Source: Galeruca laticollis (lineage: Eukaryota; Arthropoda; Insecta; Coleoptera; Chrysomelidae). Taken from it: 64,000 bases of DNA. The stretch is from assembly GCA_963921935.1 (NCBI GenBank), contig OY998176.1, positions 87,026,960-87,090,959 of the forward strand. Direction: 5' to 3'. The position numbers were made by a program, and so were the translations under genes. Shown here piece after piece: positions 1-10,477 of this stretch. Position 1 is the stretch's first letter. Each line of letters begins with the position of its first letter. The notes beneath the pieces are model-generated. The model searched no databases. It saw only the letters and a program-made list of their open reading frames with translations, and was not told the origin of the DNA.

Positions 1-840
1 TTATAGTATTGAGAATACTACTAATCCTTTTTCAGTTTAAAGACAAAACAAAGCAACTAAAATCGTATAGCCAGGAAAATAGCTGTTCCTTCGGAAAGCA
101 GTCAAGACCTTATTTATTTGAAAAATATCAATTTTGAAACATATAGAGGTGAAAATTAGAATCCCACCTCTATACTTATGTAAATAATAGTGAAATTGTG
201 AAATATTTTAAAAGAAAATTTATTATTTATTATCCCAATGCATCAATTATTTTCTTTGTACCACATTCCCCGGGAGACTACAGCTGTTTGTATATGGTAA
301 AATAAACACTAGCCTCTTCAATCGCAATTTCCAAATTTTGTACTTTGCACCATCAAGCGCTTGTAATGCACCATAATGCTCCATCAAAAAAAATTCTTTT
401 GCGCCCCCCCTCAGTTAATAGTATCGCATTCTTCAGAGTAAAGTTGGTCTCCTCCGAATGATAATTTGCTAAAAAGATGTCCCTTCTCCCCCTAATTAGT
501 TAAACCTTATTATACAAAGTAAAGTTGCTCCCCACCCAATGCCAATTTCCTAAAAAAATATGGAAGCGACATCCACTTCCACCTAGTTAGTTAAACCTCA
601 TTATACAAGGTTGGTCCCCCCAATGACAATTTCCGAAAAAAGTATAGGGTAGTGGAGTTCACTCCTAATGCACTCTTATGCACCACCAACAAAAACAAAA
701 GTCTTCCCTTCCAGCAAATATAAAAAGTATATTGTCGGTGAAACGCGTTAACCTGGTGACTCATTTATAATATTTAAGTAGATACTAAAAGTCAACAATT
801 TTTTATTGAATGAGTGAAGTCAGCTGAGTGTACCAGAGAA
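1..840. other. AT-rich sequence without recognisable genes
   Basis: No open frame here resembles a known protein. The only structure I see is the degenerate tandem repeat listed separately at about 412-660. Confidence 0.5.
412..660. repeat. degenerate tandem repeat, about three units
   Basis: Three diverged units of roughly 80-100 bp follow one another. Each contains an 'agttaa' start, an 'attataca'-like or 'agtaaagttg' core, a C-rich stretch and an 'aatttcctaaaaaa'-like A-rich end. No coding potential is evident. Unit boundaries are approximate because the units differ by many substitutions and indels. Confidence 0.5.
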
Positions 841-892
841 AAACAATTATCGAAAAGAAACCAAATTTTGTATTTTGGTACAAAAATTTATT

Positions 893-939
893 ATTAGCAG
901 AGCGCTTTCGGTTCAATGATAAACCATCATCAGTGCCCC
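893..939 (-). ncRNA. hammerhead ribozyme-like motif (weak)
   Basis: On the minus strand CTGATGA (933-927) is followed by a GGTT/AACC stem II and then GAAA (909-906) and GCGCT. This order matches the conserved hammerhead core, CUGANGA - stem II - GAAA. The possible stem I is short (GCA with TGC), and the base after GAAA is G, so activity is doubtful. Such motifs are known in the terminal repeats of Penelope-like retroelements; I see no Penelope coding sequence beside it. Confidence 0.4.
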
Positions 940-1547
940 ATGGTCAGGGTGTACTCCAAATCCTCACAAATTAGAAGATACATAAAATGAATTAAAATAT
1001 AGTGCTTGAAACACAGTCACTATTTAATTAAAATAATAATAAAAAGCAGACACAACGCATTGTACAATAAATGAATCCCTAAAATAGGGGATAAAATATA
1101 ACTCAATACATTATTTGTGAGTCAGCTGTTTTCTAGAAAAATAACATTACTTAACTGGACTATGCGCACGGTAGGTTGTAAAAGTCGTGGTACTTTTCTG
1201 GAAGAGTGCGTTTGATTTGTTGTATGTTTTTATATTTACGGACCTTGATCGGAAGCCTATTTTTATATTGTAGGTCGTGCGAATACGATATTTACAAAAC
1301 GAATGTGTTTGTTATCTGTTTCACTGTCCTTATCAGTTCACTGGCCGCTATCAATATTTCAAATGATTGTTTGCACAAATCTAACAATGTATTTTTGAAT
1401 AATGTCTTTTTGGGATCATCACAACATCCCCTCTTGGAAGAGAAAAATGATCGTCGATAAATTTTCGATACTACCTATAACGTTAATAGTTCTTACTAAT
1501 TGTTTTGTTTATTAAACACTGTTTGTTTGTTTATTGTCACACTTCAC

Positions 1548-3191
1548 TTATTTACAAATATTTTCGTTATGGTATTTATACAACCGATTTTTATGAACGA
1601 TTTGTTTTTTATTGTTTTGAGATGTAATCTCGCAATTTACTCCTTTTACTTCCGTTATTTTAAACGGACCTAAATAATGTGGATCGAATTTATTCCTTTC
1701 CTCATTTCTTAAAATAACTGATTCCCCTACCCTAAAGTTTACGGGTAAAGATTCCTTTTCACTATTAATCACTCTAATTAACTTATTTTTTATCAAAAAC
1801 TGTTTGGCTCTTTCATTTGCGTACTGTAACTTATATTTCAACTCTTTCTCATACCTTACAAGATTGTAACACGGTTCTATTTCTACATTTAAAAATTCTG
1901 GTAAGTTGGGTTTTCTACCGTATAATAACTCAAAAGGAGTGTATCCGTGATACGTGTTTGGTGTTGTATTATAACAATATGCAAACATTTTTAAAAATTC
2001 GCACCAGTTATCCCTAGAATCTTTCATAAAGTTTCTTATATACTCATTAAACGTTCTGTATAATCTTTCACAACTGCCTATCGCTTCATGGTGGTATGCC
2101 GTTGAAAAATTATGTTTTATTTTTAAAAGTTCCGCTAAGTTCTTCATTATCTCATTCTTATATTCCGTTCCATGATCTGTCATTATCTCTTTCATCAATC
2201 CATAGTTTGGTATAAAATTGTCAAATATAGCTTTTGCTATTGTGGTTGCCTCTTTGTTAATGACCGGTATCATAACCGCGTATTTTGTTAATTCGCATAA
2301 TATTGTTATACAATAACGATTCCCGTTGTTACTTTCTACAAAAGGACCTATTGTGTCTATGTAAATGATATCAAACGGTTGTATAGATGTGTCCGTGATG
2401 ACAACTTTTTCTTTATGACTAGGTTGTGCTTTATTCACTTGGCATTCATGGCAGTTCTTTACATACTTCCTTACATATTTCTCCATGTTGTTCCACCTAA
2501 AATTTGCTCTCAGTTTCTTTAGTAATCTATTGTTTCCTACATGTCCTCCTAACATTGGATCATTGTGAAATCTTTCTAGAATCTTTTGGATCTCTTCTTT
2601 CTGCTGTACCGTTTTTGGTACTTCGCATATACATACTTGTATATTTTTTAACATTTTATTCCCTTCTTCTATAAATTTATCTATTGTGTACTTTTTGAAT
2701 ATATAATCATTTGCGTATATCTTCATTCTTTGTACTTCAAATTTTACCGACAGCTCCTCAAGCTTTTCCAACGTTCGTCCTAGGTCGAAGTTGTGTATTA
2801 CGGTAAATAAGGCTTCACTAAATTTCAATTTATTTTTGATCCGAATGCTCATTCTTAGCGAGATACGGTTATTTTCAAAGTGTAAAATTGGTAATTTATG
2901 TGCCTCTAGATTATTTAAAACTTTTATTACTGAAGGTTTTTCTATTCGTTCTTCCTCTGTTTCTTCGTTATTCTTTAGATCCTTTCCTGACTGAGCGTTC
3001 TCCTTGCGCGATTGTGCTCTTGTGATTGCCAAGACATGTGAATTATTCATGTATAAATCCTTGAGTTCTTCTATGGATATTCTTGATATACTATCTGCGT
3101 AGTTCGCTACCCCTTTGACGTACTGTATTTCAAAATCGTATTCTTCCAAATCGAGTCTTATCCTCGTGAGTTTCGACCTCGGGTCTTTCAT
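1548..3191 (-). CDS. Ty3/gypsy pol: RNase H end and integrase
   Basis: The 547-residue open frame begins in the C-terminal part of RNase H (a 'YADSISRI' ending near residue 35). A linker follows, then an integrase with an HHCC-type zinc region ending 'CHECQ' near residue 250 and the retroviral integrase core. The acidic catalytic residues are visible: D in 'YIDTIGPF', D in 'MTDHGTEY' and E in 'EAIGSCERLYRTF'. A 'YNTTPNTYHGYTPFELLYGR' motif and a chromodomain-like basic tail complete it. The frame is open for the whole integrase, so this is the best-preserved piece of the element. Its upstream neighbours are broken, so it is probably not expressed as part of a working polyprotein. Confidence 0.9.
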   Translation of the reverse strand: MKDPRSKLTRIRLDLEEYDFEIQYVKGVANYADSISRISIEELKDLYMNNSHVLAITRAQSRKENAQSGKDLKNNEETEEERIEKPSVIKVLNNLEAHKLPILHFENNRISLRMSIRIKNKLKFSEALFTVIHNFDLGRTLEKLEELSVKFEVQRMKIYANDYIFKKYTIDKFIEEGNKMLKNIQVCICEVPKTVQQKEEIQKILERFHNDPMLGGHVGNNRLLKKLRANFRWNNMEKYVRKYVKNCHECQVNKAQPSHKEKVVITDTSIQPFDIIYIDTIGPFVESNNGNRYCITILCELTKYAVMIPVINKEATTIAKAIFDNFIPNYGLMKEIMTDHGTEYKNEIMKNLAELLKIKHNFSTAYHHEAIGSCERLYRTFNEYIRNFMKDSRDNWCEFLKMFAYCYNTTPNTYHGYTPFELLYGRKPNLPEFLNVEIEPCYNLVRYEKELKYKLQYANERAKQFLIKNKLIRVINSEKESLPVNFRVGESVILRNEERNKFDPHYLGPFKITEVKGVNCEITSQNNKKQIVHKNRLYKYHNENICK

Positions 3192-3559
3192 TGCAAATAA
3201 ATGAATTAGTGCCTTATGATCTGTTTTTACTATAAAATGTGGTGCTCCATATAAGTAACACTTAAAATGATTGATTCCCCAATGAATCGCTAATAACTCT
3301 TTTATGATGGTGGGCTTATTAAGCTCACTTTTCTTAAAGCTTCTTGATGCAAATGCGATGGGTAGATCAATCCCTTCGCAGTTTTGACTTAATATTGCTG
3401 AACATGCGCTGTTTGAAGCGCCTGTAGTTAAGATGAGTTGTTTATTGAAGTCTGATTATTTTAAAATTGGTGGGTTGATTAACGCATTTTTTAAGACCTG
3501 AAATGAGTTTTCGCATTCTTTTGACCAATCAAATTTGACATTTTTCCTAGCTAACCTAT
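3192..3559 (-). pseudogene. Ty3/gypsy RT connection and RNase H, interrupted
   Basis: The minus-strand translation continues the pol order between the RT fragment and the integrase frame. It reads into a thumb/connection segment with 'FDWSKECENSFQVLKNA' and then RNase H with 'GINHFKCYLYG' and 'VKTDHKALIHLF'. A stop codon near 3459 and frame changes break it. It once linked RT to RNase H in the same polyprotein. Confidence 0.75.
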
Positions 3560-4120
3560 TTATAGAGGGATACATATTACGGCAAAATTCTGAATAAACC
3601 GTCTATAATAATTGCAGAATGCAACAAATCTTTTGACTTCGCTAGCATTTTTGGGTACTGGATAATGCTGAATGACTGAATATTTTGCTTTGTCTGATGA
3701 AACACCATCCCCTGATAAATTATGACCTAAATATGTGACTCTTCGCCTGAATAATTGGCACTTTTGTGGATTTAACTTTAAATTGAATCTACGACATGCG
3801 TCAAACACCTTTCTAAGATTGGTTAAGTGATGATTTTCCGAAATTCCTATGACAACTATATCATCCATATAGAGAAAAGCTTTTTCTAGTGTCTCTATTT
3901 CCGTCGCGTATTGCGTTATGTCCTTCCCATTTTGTCTTACTTTATTAACTTTCGCTAAGAGAAGGCTTGGGTTGTCTCCTCTTATTCCTGATTTTAGTTT
4001 ATTCTTAATTTCTATAATAGAGTTTTCCGTCGTTATCAAGCTTCTAGCTTTTCCAGTCAGTCTTGTCTTAATTAGTAGAATCGCATTTTCTTCATTTCTC
4101 GTCGCGTTTATTTGTAGCAA
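3560..4120 (-). pseudogene. gag fragment fused in frame to RT (internal deletion)
   Basis: The first ~85 residues of this 186-residue frame look like gypsy capsid (gag) with 'LLIKTRLTGKARSLI'. Without a break the frame passes into the RT catalytic region 'FLYMDDIVVIG' and the following palm/thumb segment 'LKLNPQKCQLFRRRVTYLGH' and 'FVAFCNYYRRFIQNFA'. The rest of gag, the protease and the N-terminal half of RT are absent, so a deletion of perhaps 1.5-2 kb joined the two. The fusion has no finger subdomain and should be inactive as a polymerase. Confidence 0.85.
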
Positions 4121-4196
4121 ATCTAATGAGTCTAAAAATGATTGTAACTTGCTTGCTTCTCCGTTGAATTCAGTAGGTAAGACCTTACTCGCGAAA

Positions 4197-4573
4197 TTAA
4201 AAAAAATAATTCATACTTGTCGCCATTTTCAATTGTTTGCTTATTGCTTGTAATACACTCGTATCGATTTCCTCAAATATAGAGGTAGGTATTTTAATAA
4301 TACAATTCAACGCTTGAAATGCCCTAGCAGTTTTATCTCTAATCCTATCTGAATAATTTTTACAACTTTCTTGTTGTACTAAACTTAGGTTTTCCAATTT
4401 TTACCTATTAATTTAGCAACATTATTATAAATAATTATTATACTATTAATTACTTCAAAGTGAATATCTGGATTTTTAGGAGTTTCCTTTTTCAAACCCC
4501 CTTTTCCATGTTTATTTATTTCTTCTACAATTGCCCTTAGCTTATCTACGAAATCTTCACACGTTATTGACAT
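4197..4573 (-). pseudogene. Ty3/gypsy gag N-terminal region, broken
   Basis: Two overlapping short frames (4385-4573 and 4197-4397) encode consecutive parts of one protein, with a frameshift near 4385 and stops near 4197. The product is hydrophilic and helical and leads directly into the capsid part of the next frame. The assignment rests mainly on position, between the leader ORF and the capsid-RT fusion. Confidence 0.6.
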
Positions 4574-4626
4574 TTATGAGATTAACCATTCGTTCATAAA
4601 AATAAAGTTTATAAGTACTTACAATT

Positions 4627-4902
4627 TTATACAGTCAAAGTTCCTGACGTTTGCTTCACTGCAATGCCTCGGTTGATGTCTCCTTTCAACGCACTTCGAT
4701 GCGTTTTCCATAGGGACCCTATGAATTTCAGAATGAAAGCTACCGTTATTATATACAATAAAACTATTATATGCGTTGTAAAACTGTCTTGTTGCACCAT
4801 AAAATTATTGTTGACAGTACCAGTTTCCTGTACCTCTTGTTTAGTAGGTGAACGACCCATAGTTTTGCTTCTCCAGGGTCCCAAATTTAAATAAAAGACC
4901 AC
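4627..4902 (-). CDS. small membrane-segment ORF upstream of gag
   Basis: This 91-residue frame has a hydrophilic start, one predicted transmembrane helix (about residues 44-63, rich in I, V and L) and a basic tail. It sits just upstream of gag in the element's 5' region. Similar small ORFs with one membrane helix occur upstream of gag in some insect gypsy-like elements, and their role is not known to me. It is intact here although the element is dead. It could also be a chance open frame in the 5' leader. Confidence 0.5.
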   Translation of the reverse strand: MVFYLNLGPWRSKTMGRSPTKQEVQETGTVNNNFMVQQDSFTTHIIVLLYIITVAFILKFIGSLWKTHRSALKGDINRGIAVKQTSGTLTV

Positions 4903-5046
4903 ATACCTCCACTCGTTTGAATTACTATCAATTCGCAGGATTATTTACCATTTGTTCACAGGAATATTCACCATTTTCCATTTGTTCGCAGTAGTATTTA
5001 CCATTTATTTTACCATTACCATTACTATGTGTTCGCTGGATCGCCA

Positions 5047-5361
5047 TGTGGTGGTTACTTAGCAAGTGCCCCTCGTATATACTTCTTTAACCATAGAGCC
5101 ATTAATCTCCGGGAAACACTTACATAGTGAACCATTCTTTAGGATTAGGAAATAATATCGTTTTTAAAACTCACTGGGATAACATATATTCATAAACTAC
5201 AAATATAGATTATTGAATCATCCTCCAAGTATTGAATAATTCTTCAGTTCAGAACTGTACACCTTCCAATAGCCAGAGTGTTTAAAAACATTGTTTTACA
5301 TATCCGTACATTATTGGTGTCTATCCTAAAGTAGTAGCAAAGTGATTGAGATCTTCTAGAT
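5047..5361. other. non-coding, possible remnant of gypsy 5' LTR
   Basis: This AT-rich stretch lies just outside the possible gypsy primer site. It starts with TG as an LTR end would, but no matching copy was seen near 1-1547. No gene was recognised. Confidence 0.3.
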
Positions 5362-5650
5362 TTATTTTCTATCCCGGTGTCGTTTTGTTGTAAAAAGTGT
5401 TACTGCGTTGTCGACGTATACTTTCTCTTCTCTCCACGTAAGGTCTGTCCAGAAGTGATGAAGTAGTTTTTTTCTATCATCTTCAGTTATTGTGGCACAT
5501 TTCATTACATTACTTCTTTCTTTATTTTGACACCTATATTTCATTTTCACCTGTCTATGTCTTTGAGGTTTTTCGTAATTCCACTTTCCTTCACTTTTTA
5601 TGTGACCAAGATATGACTGACCTTTTTCCTTGCGACTTTTTTTTTCGCAA
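5362..5650 (-). pseudogene. fragment of an insect TE-associated Cys-rich conserved protein
   Basis: The minus-strand frame is open from about 5650, upstream of the first methionine at 5550. It reads 'KEKGQSYLGHIKSEGKW' and later 'MKCATITEDDRKKLLHHFW' and 'EKVYVDNAV'. The pattern of a short G-x-S-Y block, C-x(n)-KC, then an I-x-E-x-x-R-x-x-x-x-x-x-FW block recurs in uncharacterised proteins of insect transposons. I recognise the pattern but know no function. Only the N-terminal part is present. Confidence 0.4.
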
Positions 5651-5689
5651 ACCAGTTTGATTTATTGACTTGCAGTCCTCTTCTACGCC

Positions 5690-6860
5690 TCTTATTAGTT
5701 TCTCGCCCAACCTATCTAATATGCGAGAAAAGTATTGGTTTACCCCAAAAAAAGTTAAATTTTGAAAAACATTTTTTATCAAGAACAACACGAAAAAACC
5801 GTTTTTAGGAAAAAAACCTGTGTGTATGTCGTCGTCGTCGGTGTCGTCGTCGTTGTCGTCGGGGTCGTCGGGGTCGTCGTCGTCTGGGTCGTCGTCGTTG
5901 TCGTCGGTGTCGTCGTTGTTGTCGTCGGCCACTTTTCGTTACATGCCTTGTTAGCATGATACAGTCTCCGGAGTGCAACAAGTCACCAATTTTATGATTG
6001 AATATTGTTCAGAACAGCTCACAGATGAATCTTATTGATTTTCAGCTCACCAGATCCTATACAACGGGTGTTATGGTACTTGAAGTACGATATTTTTGTC
6101 ATTTTTTGAGAAATTTCAGTTTTTTAGCATGATACAGCTTCCGGAGTACAGCAAGCCAGCAATTTTATAGTTGAATATTATTCAGAACATCTCACAGATG
6201 AACCTTACTGATTTTCAGTTCACCAGAGCCATTACAACAGGTGCTATAGTATTTTAATTACGACATTTTTGTCATTTTTGGAGAAATTTCAGTTTGTTAG
6301 CACGATACAGCCTCCGGACTATATACAAGTGACCAATTTTATGATTGGATATTATTCAGGGCGTCTAAAAGATGAACTTTATTGAGATCTAGTTCACTTA
6401 AGCCAGTACAACGGGTGCTATGGTACTTGAAGTACGACATTTTTGTAATTTTTGGAGAAATATCAGCTTGTTAGCACGATACATTATTCAGTGCTCAAAG
6501 ATGAATCCTATTGATATTCGACTCACTAAATCCAGTACAAACACAGCTATGGTACTTGAAGTACCAAATTTTGGTAATTTTTGGAGAATTTTCAGTTTGT
6601 TAGCACGATACAGCCTCCAGAGTGTATACAAGTGACCAATTTTATGATTGAATATTATTCAGGGCGTCTTATATATGAACCTTATTGATGTTTAGCTCAC
6701 CAGAGCTAATACAACGGGTGCTATGGTACCTGAAGTGCCATATTTATGGTCCTTTTTGGAGAAATTTCGAGTTGTTAGCACGATACAGCCTCAGAATTGT
6801 ATACAAGTGACAATTTCATAATAGAATATTATTCAGGGCATCTCACAAATGCCATAAAAA
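5690..6860. repeat. tandem array A: conserved head plus ~180 bp repeats
   Basis: The head, at about 5695-5960, holds 'gcgagaaaagtattggttta', a run of A-rich sequence and a (CGT)n-like microsatellite. The array then consists of diverged ~165-180 bp units. Each unit carries 'gttagca(c/t)gatacag', a 'caagt(g/c)acca' block, 'atgaaccttattga(t)'-like text, 'tacaacgggtgctatggtac' and a 'ttttggagaaatttcag' block. The same head and units recur at 21.88-28.09 kb and, inverted, at 32.04-33.12 kb. Short frames within it are chance frames. Confidence 0.9.
5824..5930. repeat. (CGT/CGG)n-like microsatellite in array head
   Basis: This is an imperfect trinucleotide run of 'cgtcgt' and 'gtcggg' steps. A shorter version is in the array B head (22023-22045) and a decayed version is in the inverted array C head (32945-32975). 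Confidence 0.85.
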
Positions 6861-7569
6861 TTTGAATTTTGACTTGTAATTGGAGTTAGCAGGTTAACAC
6901 ATTTCACCAACGAATTCCTTCCCATAAGAAAAAAAATTGAAAATTGCGACTCGAAAGACGCCTGTCTCGCTTTTGCTCATTCATTAGATTAGGAAAGAGG
7001 AGTGGACGAGTAATAAAGTTCGTACCAAACCGATTGAACAGCCACACCAGAGGCGGAACAATAATGTGAACATAAACTAATATATATGGAAATAAAAGTA
7101 TTAGGGACTTTCAAATATTTTATTTGTTGGAGTTCGATTGAATTATCTAAAATTCATTAAATATTGTTATCAAAAGTAATCAAAAATTTTTGATTATATA
7201 CATACTTAAAAGGTTAAATTAGAACATCTATCAAGAAATAAATTTACACATTTTTAAAATCAATACAATATTTATTATACAAAATATGTACATTACAAAC
7301 AAAATTTGAACAAATAATAGAAAAATATCAATATATGATATTCTCATCTATTGTCGGATAACAAAATCGTTTTAGTTAAATGGTTTCTAAGTGGCATCTC
7401 AATTTCCCTTTTCTTCTTAACAATAAAGAGTATTACAATGTTTAGGTATTTTGTGCATATAGCTATTAAAAAGTTAATATGAATAACATAATTTTCCAAC
7501 ACATGCTAATTCAAACTTTCAGAGTTAGAGCTTTGTTCATAACTGTGTGTGTTAACAATTCAAAGGACT
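6861..7569. other. AT-rich spacer without recognisable genes
   Basis: I see no open frame related to a known family and no clear repeat in this stretch between array A and the P/THAP-like transposase remnant. Confidence 0.4.
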
Positions 7570-7885
7570 TTTTCTAATGCAGATTTTGTTCGAGAATTCT
7601 TAAAACACTTCCAGAAATTTTACAATTGGGTACATTACTTTTATGGGCATTCAAAGAATTAAGTAAATTTGCTTTACGTCCAATTAATGGCCCAGCACAT
7701 GTTTCACATTTCAAAGCGTTTGTCAATTGTAAAACAATAAATCCCGCTACATATGTGATAATTTGTTCACTAGATGTTGACAAAATAAATGGATTCATAA
7801 TATAGTCATGATCGTTAAAGATATTTTCAAATGTCATAAATTGTGGTCATCCTTGCGTCTTCTTCTTTATCAAATTGATGAATAC
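7570..7885 (-). pseudogene. P-element/THAP9-like transposase, C-terminal part
   Basis: The 87-residue frame at 7574-7837 contains 'YVAGFIVLQLTNALKCETC', the pattern at the C-terminus of P-element/THAP9-type transposases. The minus-strand reading also runs upstream to the pogo insertion ('HQFDKEEDARMTTIYDI'). The matching upstream piece lies at 10478-10720, so the gene was split by the pogo element. Stops and frame changes show it is dead. Confidence 0.6.
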
Positions 7886-7887
7886 TA

Positions 7888-10475
7888 GGGTGAAGTGGGC
7901 AAATGGCGGTCACAAATTTTTTTCTAAGTCAAAAAATAAGTAGTAATTTCAAATAATTTTAAGATAGCAATCACTAGTGCACTTAAAAACTTTTTGATCT
8001 GAAAATCTTTCAAAATGTTTTCTATACTTATAACAAAAAGACAAAAATGTGCATTTGACTGGCATTGTCATACAGATAGGGGAATTCCGGTCACTTATGC
8101 GGGCAATACCGGTCAAGCAGAAAAATGCTTTAAATATAATTAAGTAAACTTCAAATAAGCATTTTCTACCAAAATATTGTTTATAGAAATAAAAAGGAAA
8201 TAAAACCAAAAACAATCTAACTATCTAAGGAAAAGGCTGACATTCATCACATGTGTATCCTACAGGTGTGTCCCATCCACTGCATTCAGAGTGTGCCCAT
8301 CTTCCGCATAGGGTACATCTGTACCACTGCTCATTATTCTTTCCATAATCATTACATATCAAACATATATCTTCATCGACATCTTCATTATCATCATATT
8401 GAACATCAACATCAGAATCTGATGAGTTTTCATCAAATAATTTTCTTTTATGGGATTCTCTCTTATTTCTTCAATTATTCCTTTTTTCATCAAGATTCAT
8501 TTTAGAAGGTTGTACCTTGAATTTCTTCTTTTCCTTTAGCTGTTTCTTGGCTTCCTTTTCTTCCAACTCTTGCTTCAATGGTGTAGCTGTAAGTATTTTC
8601 GCGTGCTGTTATTGCCTGCCTGCTCTCTTCTTTTTATCTGCTAGTTTAGGAACTGGAAGAATTTGTTGAAAAGAGAGAAATCCTGAAGAAGTTGAAGGAA
8701 TTTCGTGTTGCTCTTTATTTGTAGAAGTCTTTGGTAGAGCATCCTCGCTTGCTACAGCTTGGGGATAATTGCTGAAAGACATATCAGCTTCGTTATCTTG
8801 TATGGCAATGCCGTCTTGATTCAATAACTCGGAAGGCAAAAAGTCTTGTTCATTAAAAACGTTGCAGTTAAGAGGATAGATACCAACGCTTCTGAAACCA
8901 GCTTCTCCTTTGCTAATTGTAGCCACAGTTGAATAAGCTTTATTGAATAAAGACGCTACATCATAAGGAGTGATACTTTTCATCAACTGCGTCTTCATAA
9001 ATAAATTGCACTGATTTCTGTATTCGGCTTTCAGGGGCCCGTAGAAGACCACATCTAATGGCTGTATTTTATGTGAACTGTGTGGTGGAATTGATACCAT
9101 AACAATATGATTTTCTTTGCAAAACTCGTACGACGTCAAATAAATATGGCTGGAGTGGTTGTCTACAATTAATAAAACCGGCTCGTATTTCGTGGGTTTA
9201 GCGTGATTTCTAAAATGCGTTAACCAGTCACAAAAAATATTTTCATCCATCCAGCCATTCTGTGAACATTTATAAAGAGCTTCTGCAGGTCCATCTTTTT
9301 CCAGGAGAGGGCTTAGTCTCTTTCTGGGGAAGATAAACATGGGCGGAATAAATCCCCCTGCAGCATTCATAGCACACATGACGGTAATATTTCGGCCTCT
9401 TTCGCCGCTAGTTACCACACCAACTCTTTTTTGTTCTTTGATTGCGAGTATCTTTCCTGGATCCTGGACAGTTGTGATTCCCGTTTCATCTGCGTTATAT
9501 ATTTTGCTAGGGGAAAAGTTATATTTTGACATCACTTCTTCCACCAGTTTATAAAATCAAGCTATTTCATCATTGTTGAAACCAGCCAGACGATTTAGAC
9601 TGGTAGCCTCAGCTTTTCGCACTGATGTGGTCGGATTGCGTCTGATGAAACTTCTCAGCCAGTCTTTTCCAGCCAGCCTTTGCGTTGCGTTAAAATTATG
9701 TATAATATGGTTTCTTTCAGCAAACTCAAAAACAAACCTTCTTAGTTCTTTTGTGGTAACACCGTAAAAAATGGACGCCACGTGTTTAATTTGATTAGCA
9801 ATTTCCAGTTCCTGTTCAGTTGAAAACACAGGTTTTCTTCCCATTATAGATGCTGAGACTTTTTTATTTTTTACCCTTTCTTGTAGCGTTGAAAATGAAA
9901 TTGCGTATTTTTTTAAAGCTTGTCTTATACTCGTTCCATTTTGAATGTCTTCTATCGCTTGATTCAAATGATCTCTGGTCCATTTTGCTTTACCAGTTGA
10001 TCTTTTTCGATTTCGAGACATCTGTAAAGACAATTGAAAATGAAATAACCATTAACATAAACAGTGGGTAATGCCGGTCACTTGACCGGTATTACCCACC
10101 TGTGTTGACCGGCATTACACGCCTGTAACAATTTTTCTTATGGGTCATTTTTTTATGAGAAAAAAATGTTTTTTATTCTATCTTTTTATAGGACACTAAA
10201 GAAAAAAAGTCAACTAAGTTTTTATGAAAAAAGAGAAGGATTTTATCTCCAAACCTTATTTCACTTACCGTAAATCTTACATCAAAATTGCCGAAAACAC
10301 GTGGTGATCTGCACTAACCAAAGTTTTAACACAAACTGAATATTAATCGGCTGTCGAAAATCGTAGGTCAGCTGGCATATTTGAGGCCACATTGCATTGT
10401 TACGAAACCTAGTAATAATCATTTTTAAGGTCTGACCGGCATTGTCCATCTGACCGGTATTTGCCCACCTTACCC
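7888..10475 (-). mobile_element. pogo/jerky-like DNA transposon with TIRs
   Basis: The 2.59 kb element is flanked by TA on both sides (7886-7887 and 10476-10477), the target duplication of the Tc1/mariner/pogo superfamily. Its ends are inverted repeats: the left begins GGGTGAAGTGGGCAAAT and the right, reverse-complemented, begins GGGTAAGGTGGGCAAAT. Sub-terminal copies of ACCGGTCA or GCCGGTCA occur near 8075-8116 and 10070-10120 and in the right TIR; they are plausible transposase-binding sites. It encodes one transposase, now carrying three nonsense codons, and is inserted into a P/THAP-like transposase. Confidence 0.88.
8230..10033 (-). pseudogene. pogo/jerky-like transposase with PHD-type tail
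   Basis: Domains in order: an N-terminal psq/CENP-B-type helix-turn-helix ('RDHLNQAIEDIQNGTSIRQA'), a second HTH_CENPB-like region ('LRSFIRRNPTTSVRKAEA'), a DDE_1 nuclease, a low-complexity linker and a C-terminal PHD-like Cys/His finger ('CLICNDYGK' ... 'CTLCGRWAHSEC' ... 'CDEC'). Catalytic acids are seen in 'NADETGI', 'LLIVDNHSSH' and 'PLDVVFYGP'. One TGA at about 9553 separates the HTH frame (9557-10033) from the DDE frame (8609-9544), and stops near 8606 and 8478 cut the tail. The only damage seen is point mutations, so decay is fairly recent. Family placement is firm; the exact family name is not. Confidence 0.85.
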
Positions 10476-10477
10476 TA

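Larger units (their letters stand above)
1548..4902 (-). mobile_element. degraded Ty3/gypsy LTR retrotransposon (internal part)
   Basis: Read on the minus strand the order is a small membrane-segment ORF, gag, the second half of reverse transcriptase, RNase H and integrase, as expected for Ty3/gypsy. Protease and the first half of RT are missing through an internal deletion, and several stops and frameshifts interrupt the rest. A possible primer-binding site (minus-strand TGGCGATCC, about 5046-5038) lies upstream of the first ORF, but I could not match a left and a right LTR, so the element limits are not known. It cannot be autonomous. Confidence 0.85.

Noticed and set aside
412..660. Possible CRISPR-like array
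   Set aside because: Repeats are degenerate, abutting and without unique spacers; the genome is eukaryotic.
1206..1460. 84-residue plus frame next to the gypsy integrase
   Set aside because: No family signature; lies in the non-coding 3' region of the element.
1100..5400. A matching LTR pair around the gypsy relic
   Set aside because: Comparison by eye of 1100-1547 with 5047-5400 found no convincing shared sequence, so no LTR was annotated.
5591..5959. Asp-rich (minus) and Val-rich (plus) open frames
   Set aside because: Both are translations of the trinucleotide microsatellite in the array head; no codon pattern beyond the repeat.
6420..6635. Open frame inside array A, and similar ones at 22141-22377, 27744-28025 and 32057-32314
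   Set aside because: The frames follow the repeat unit and break at random between units, so they are chance frames in a tandem repeat.
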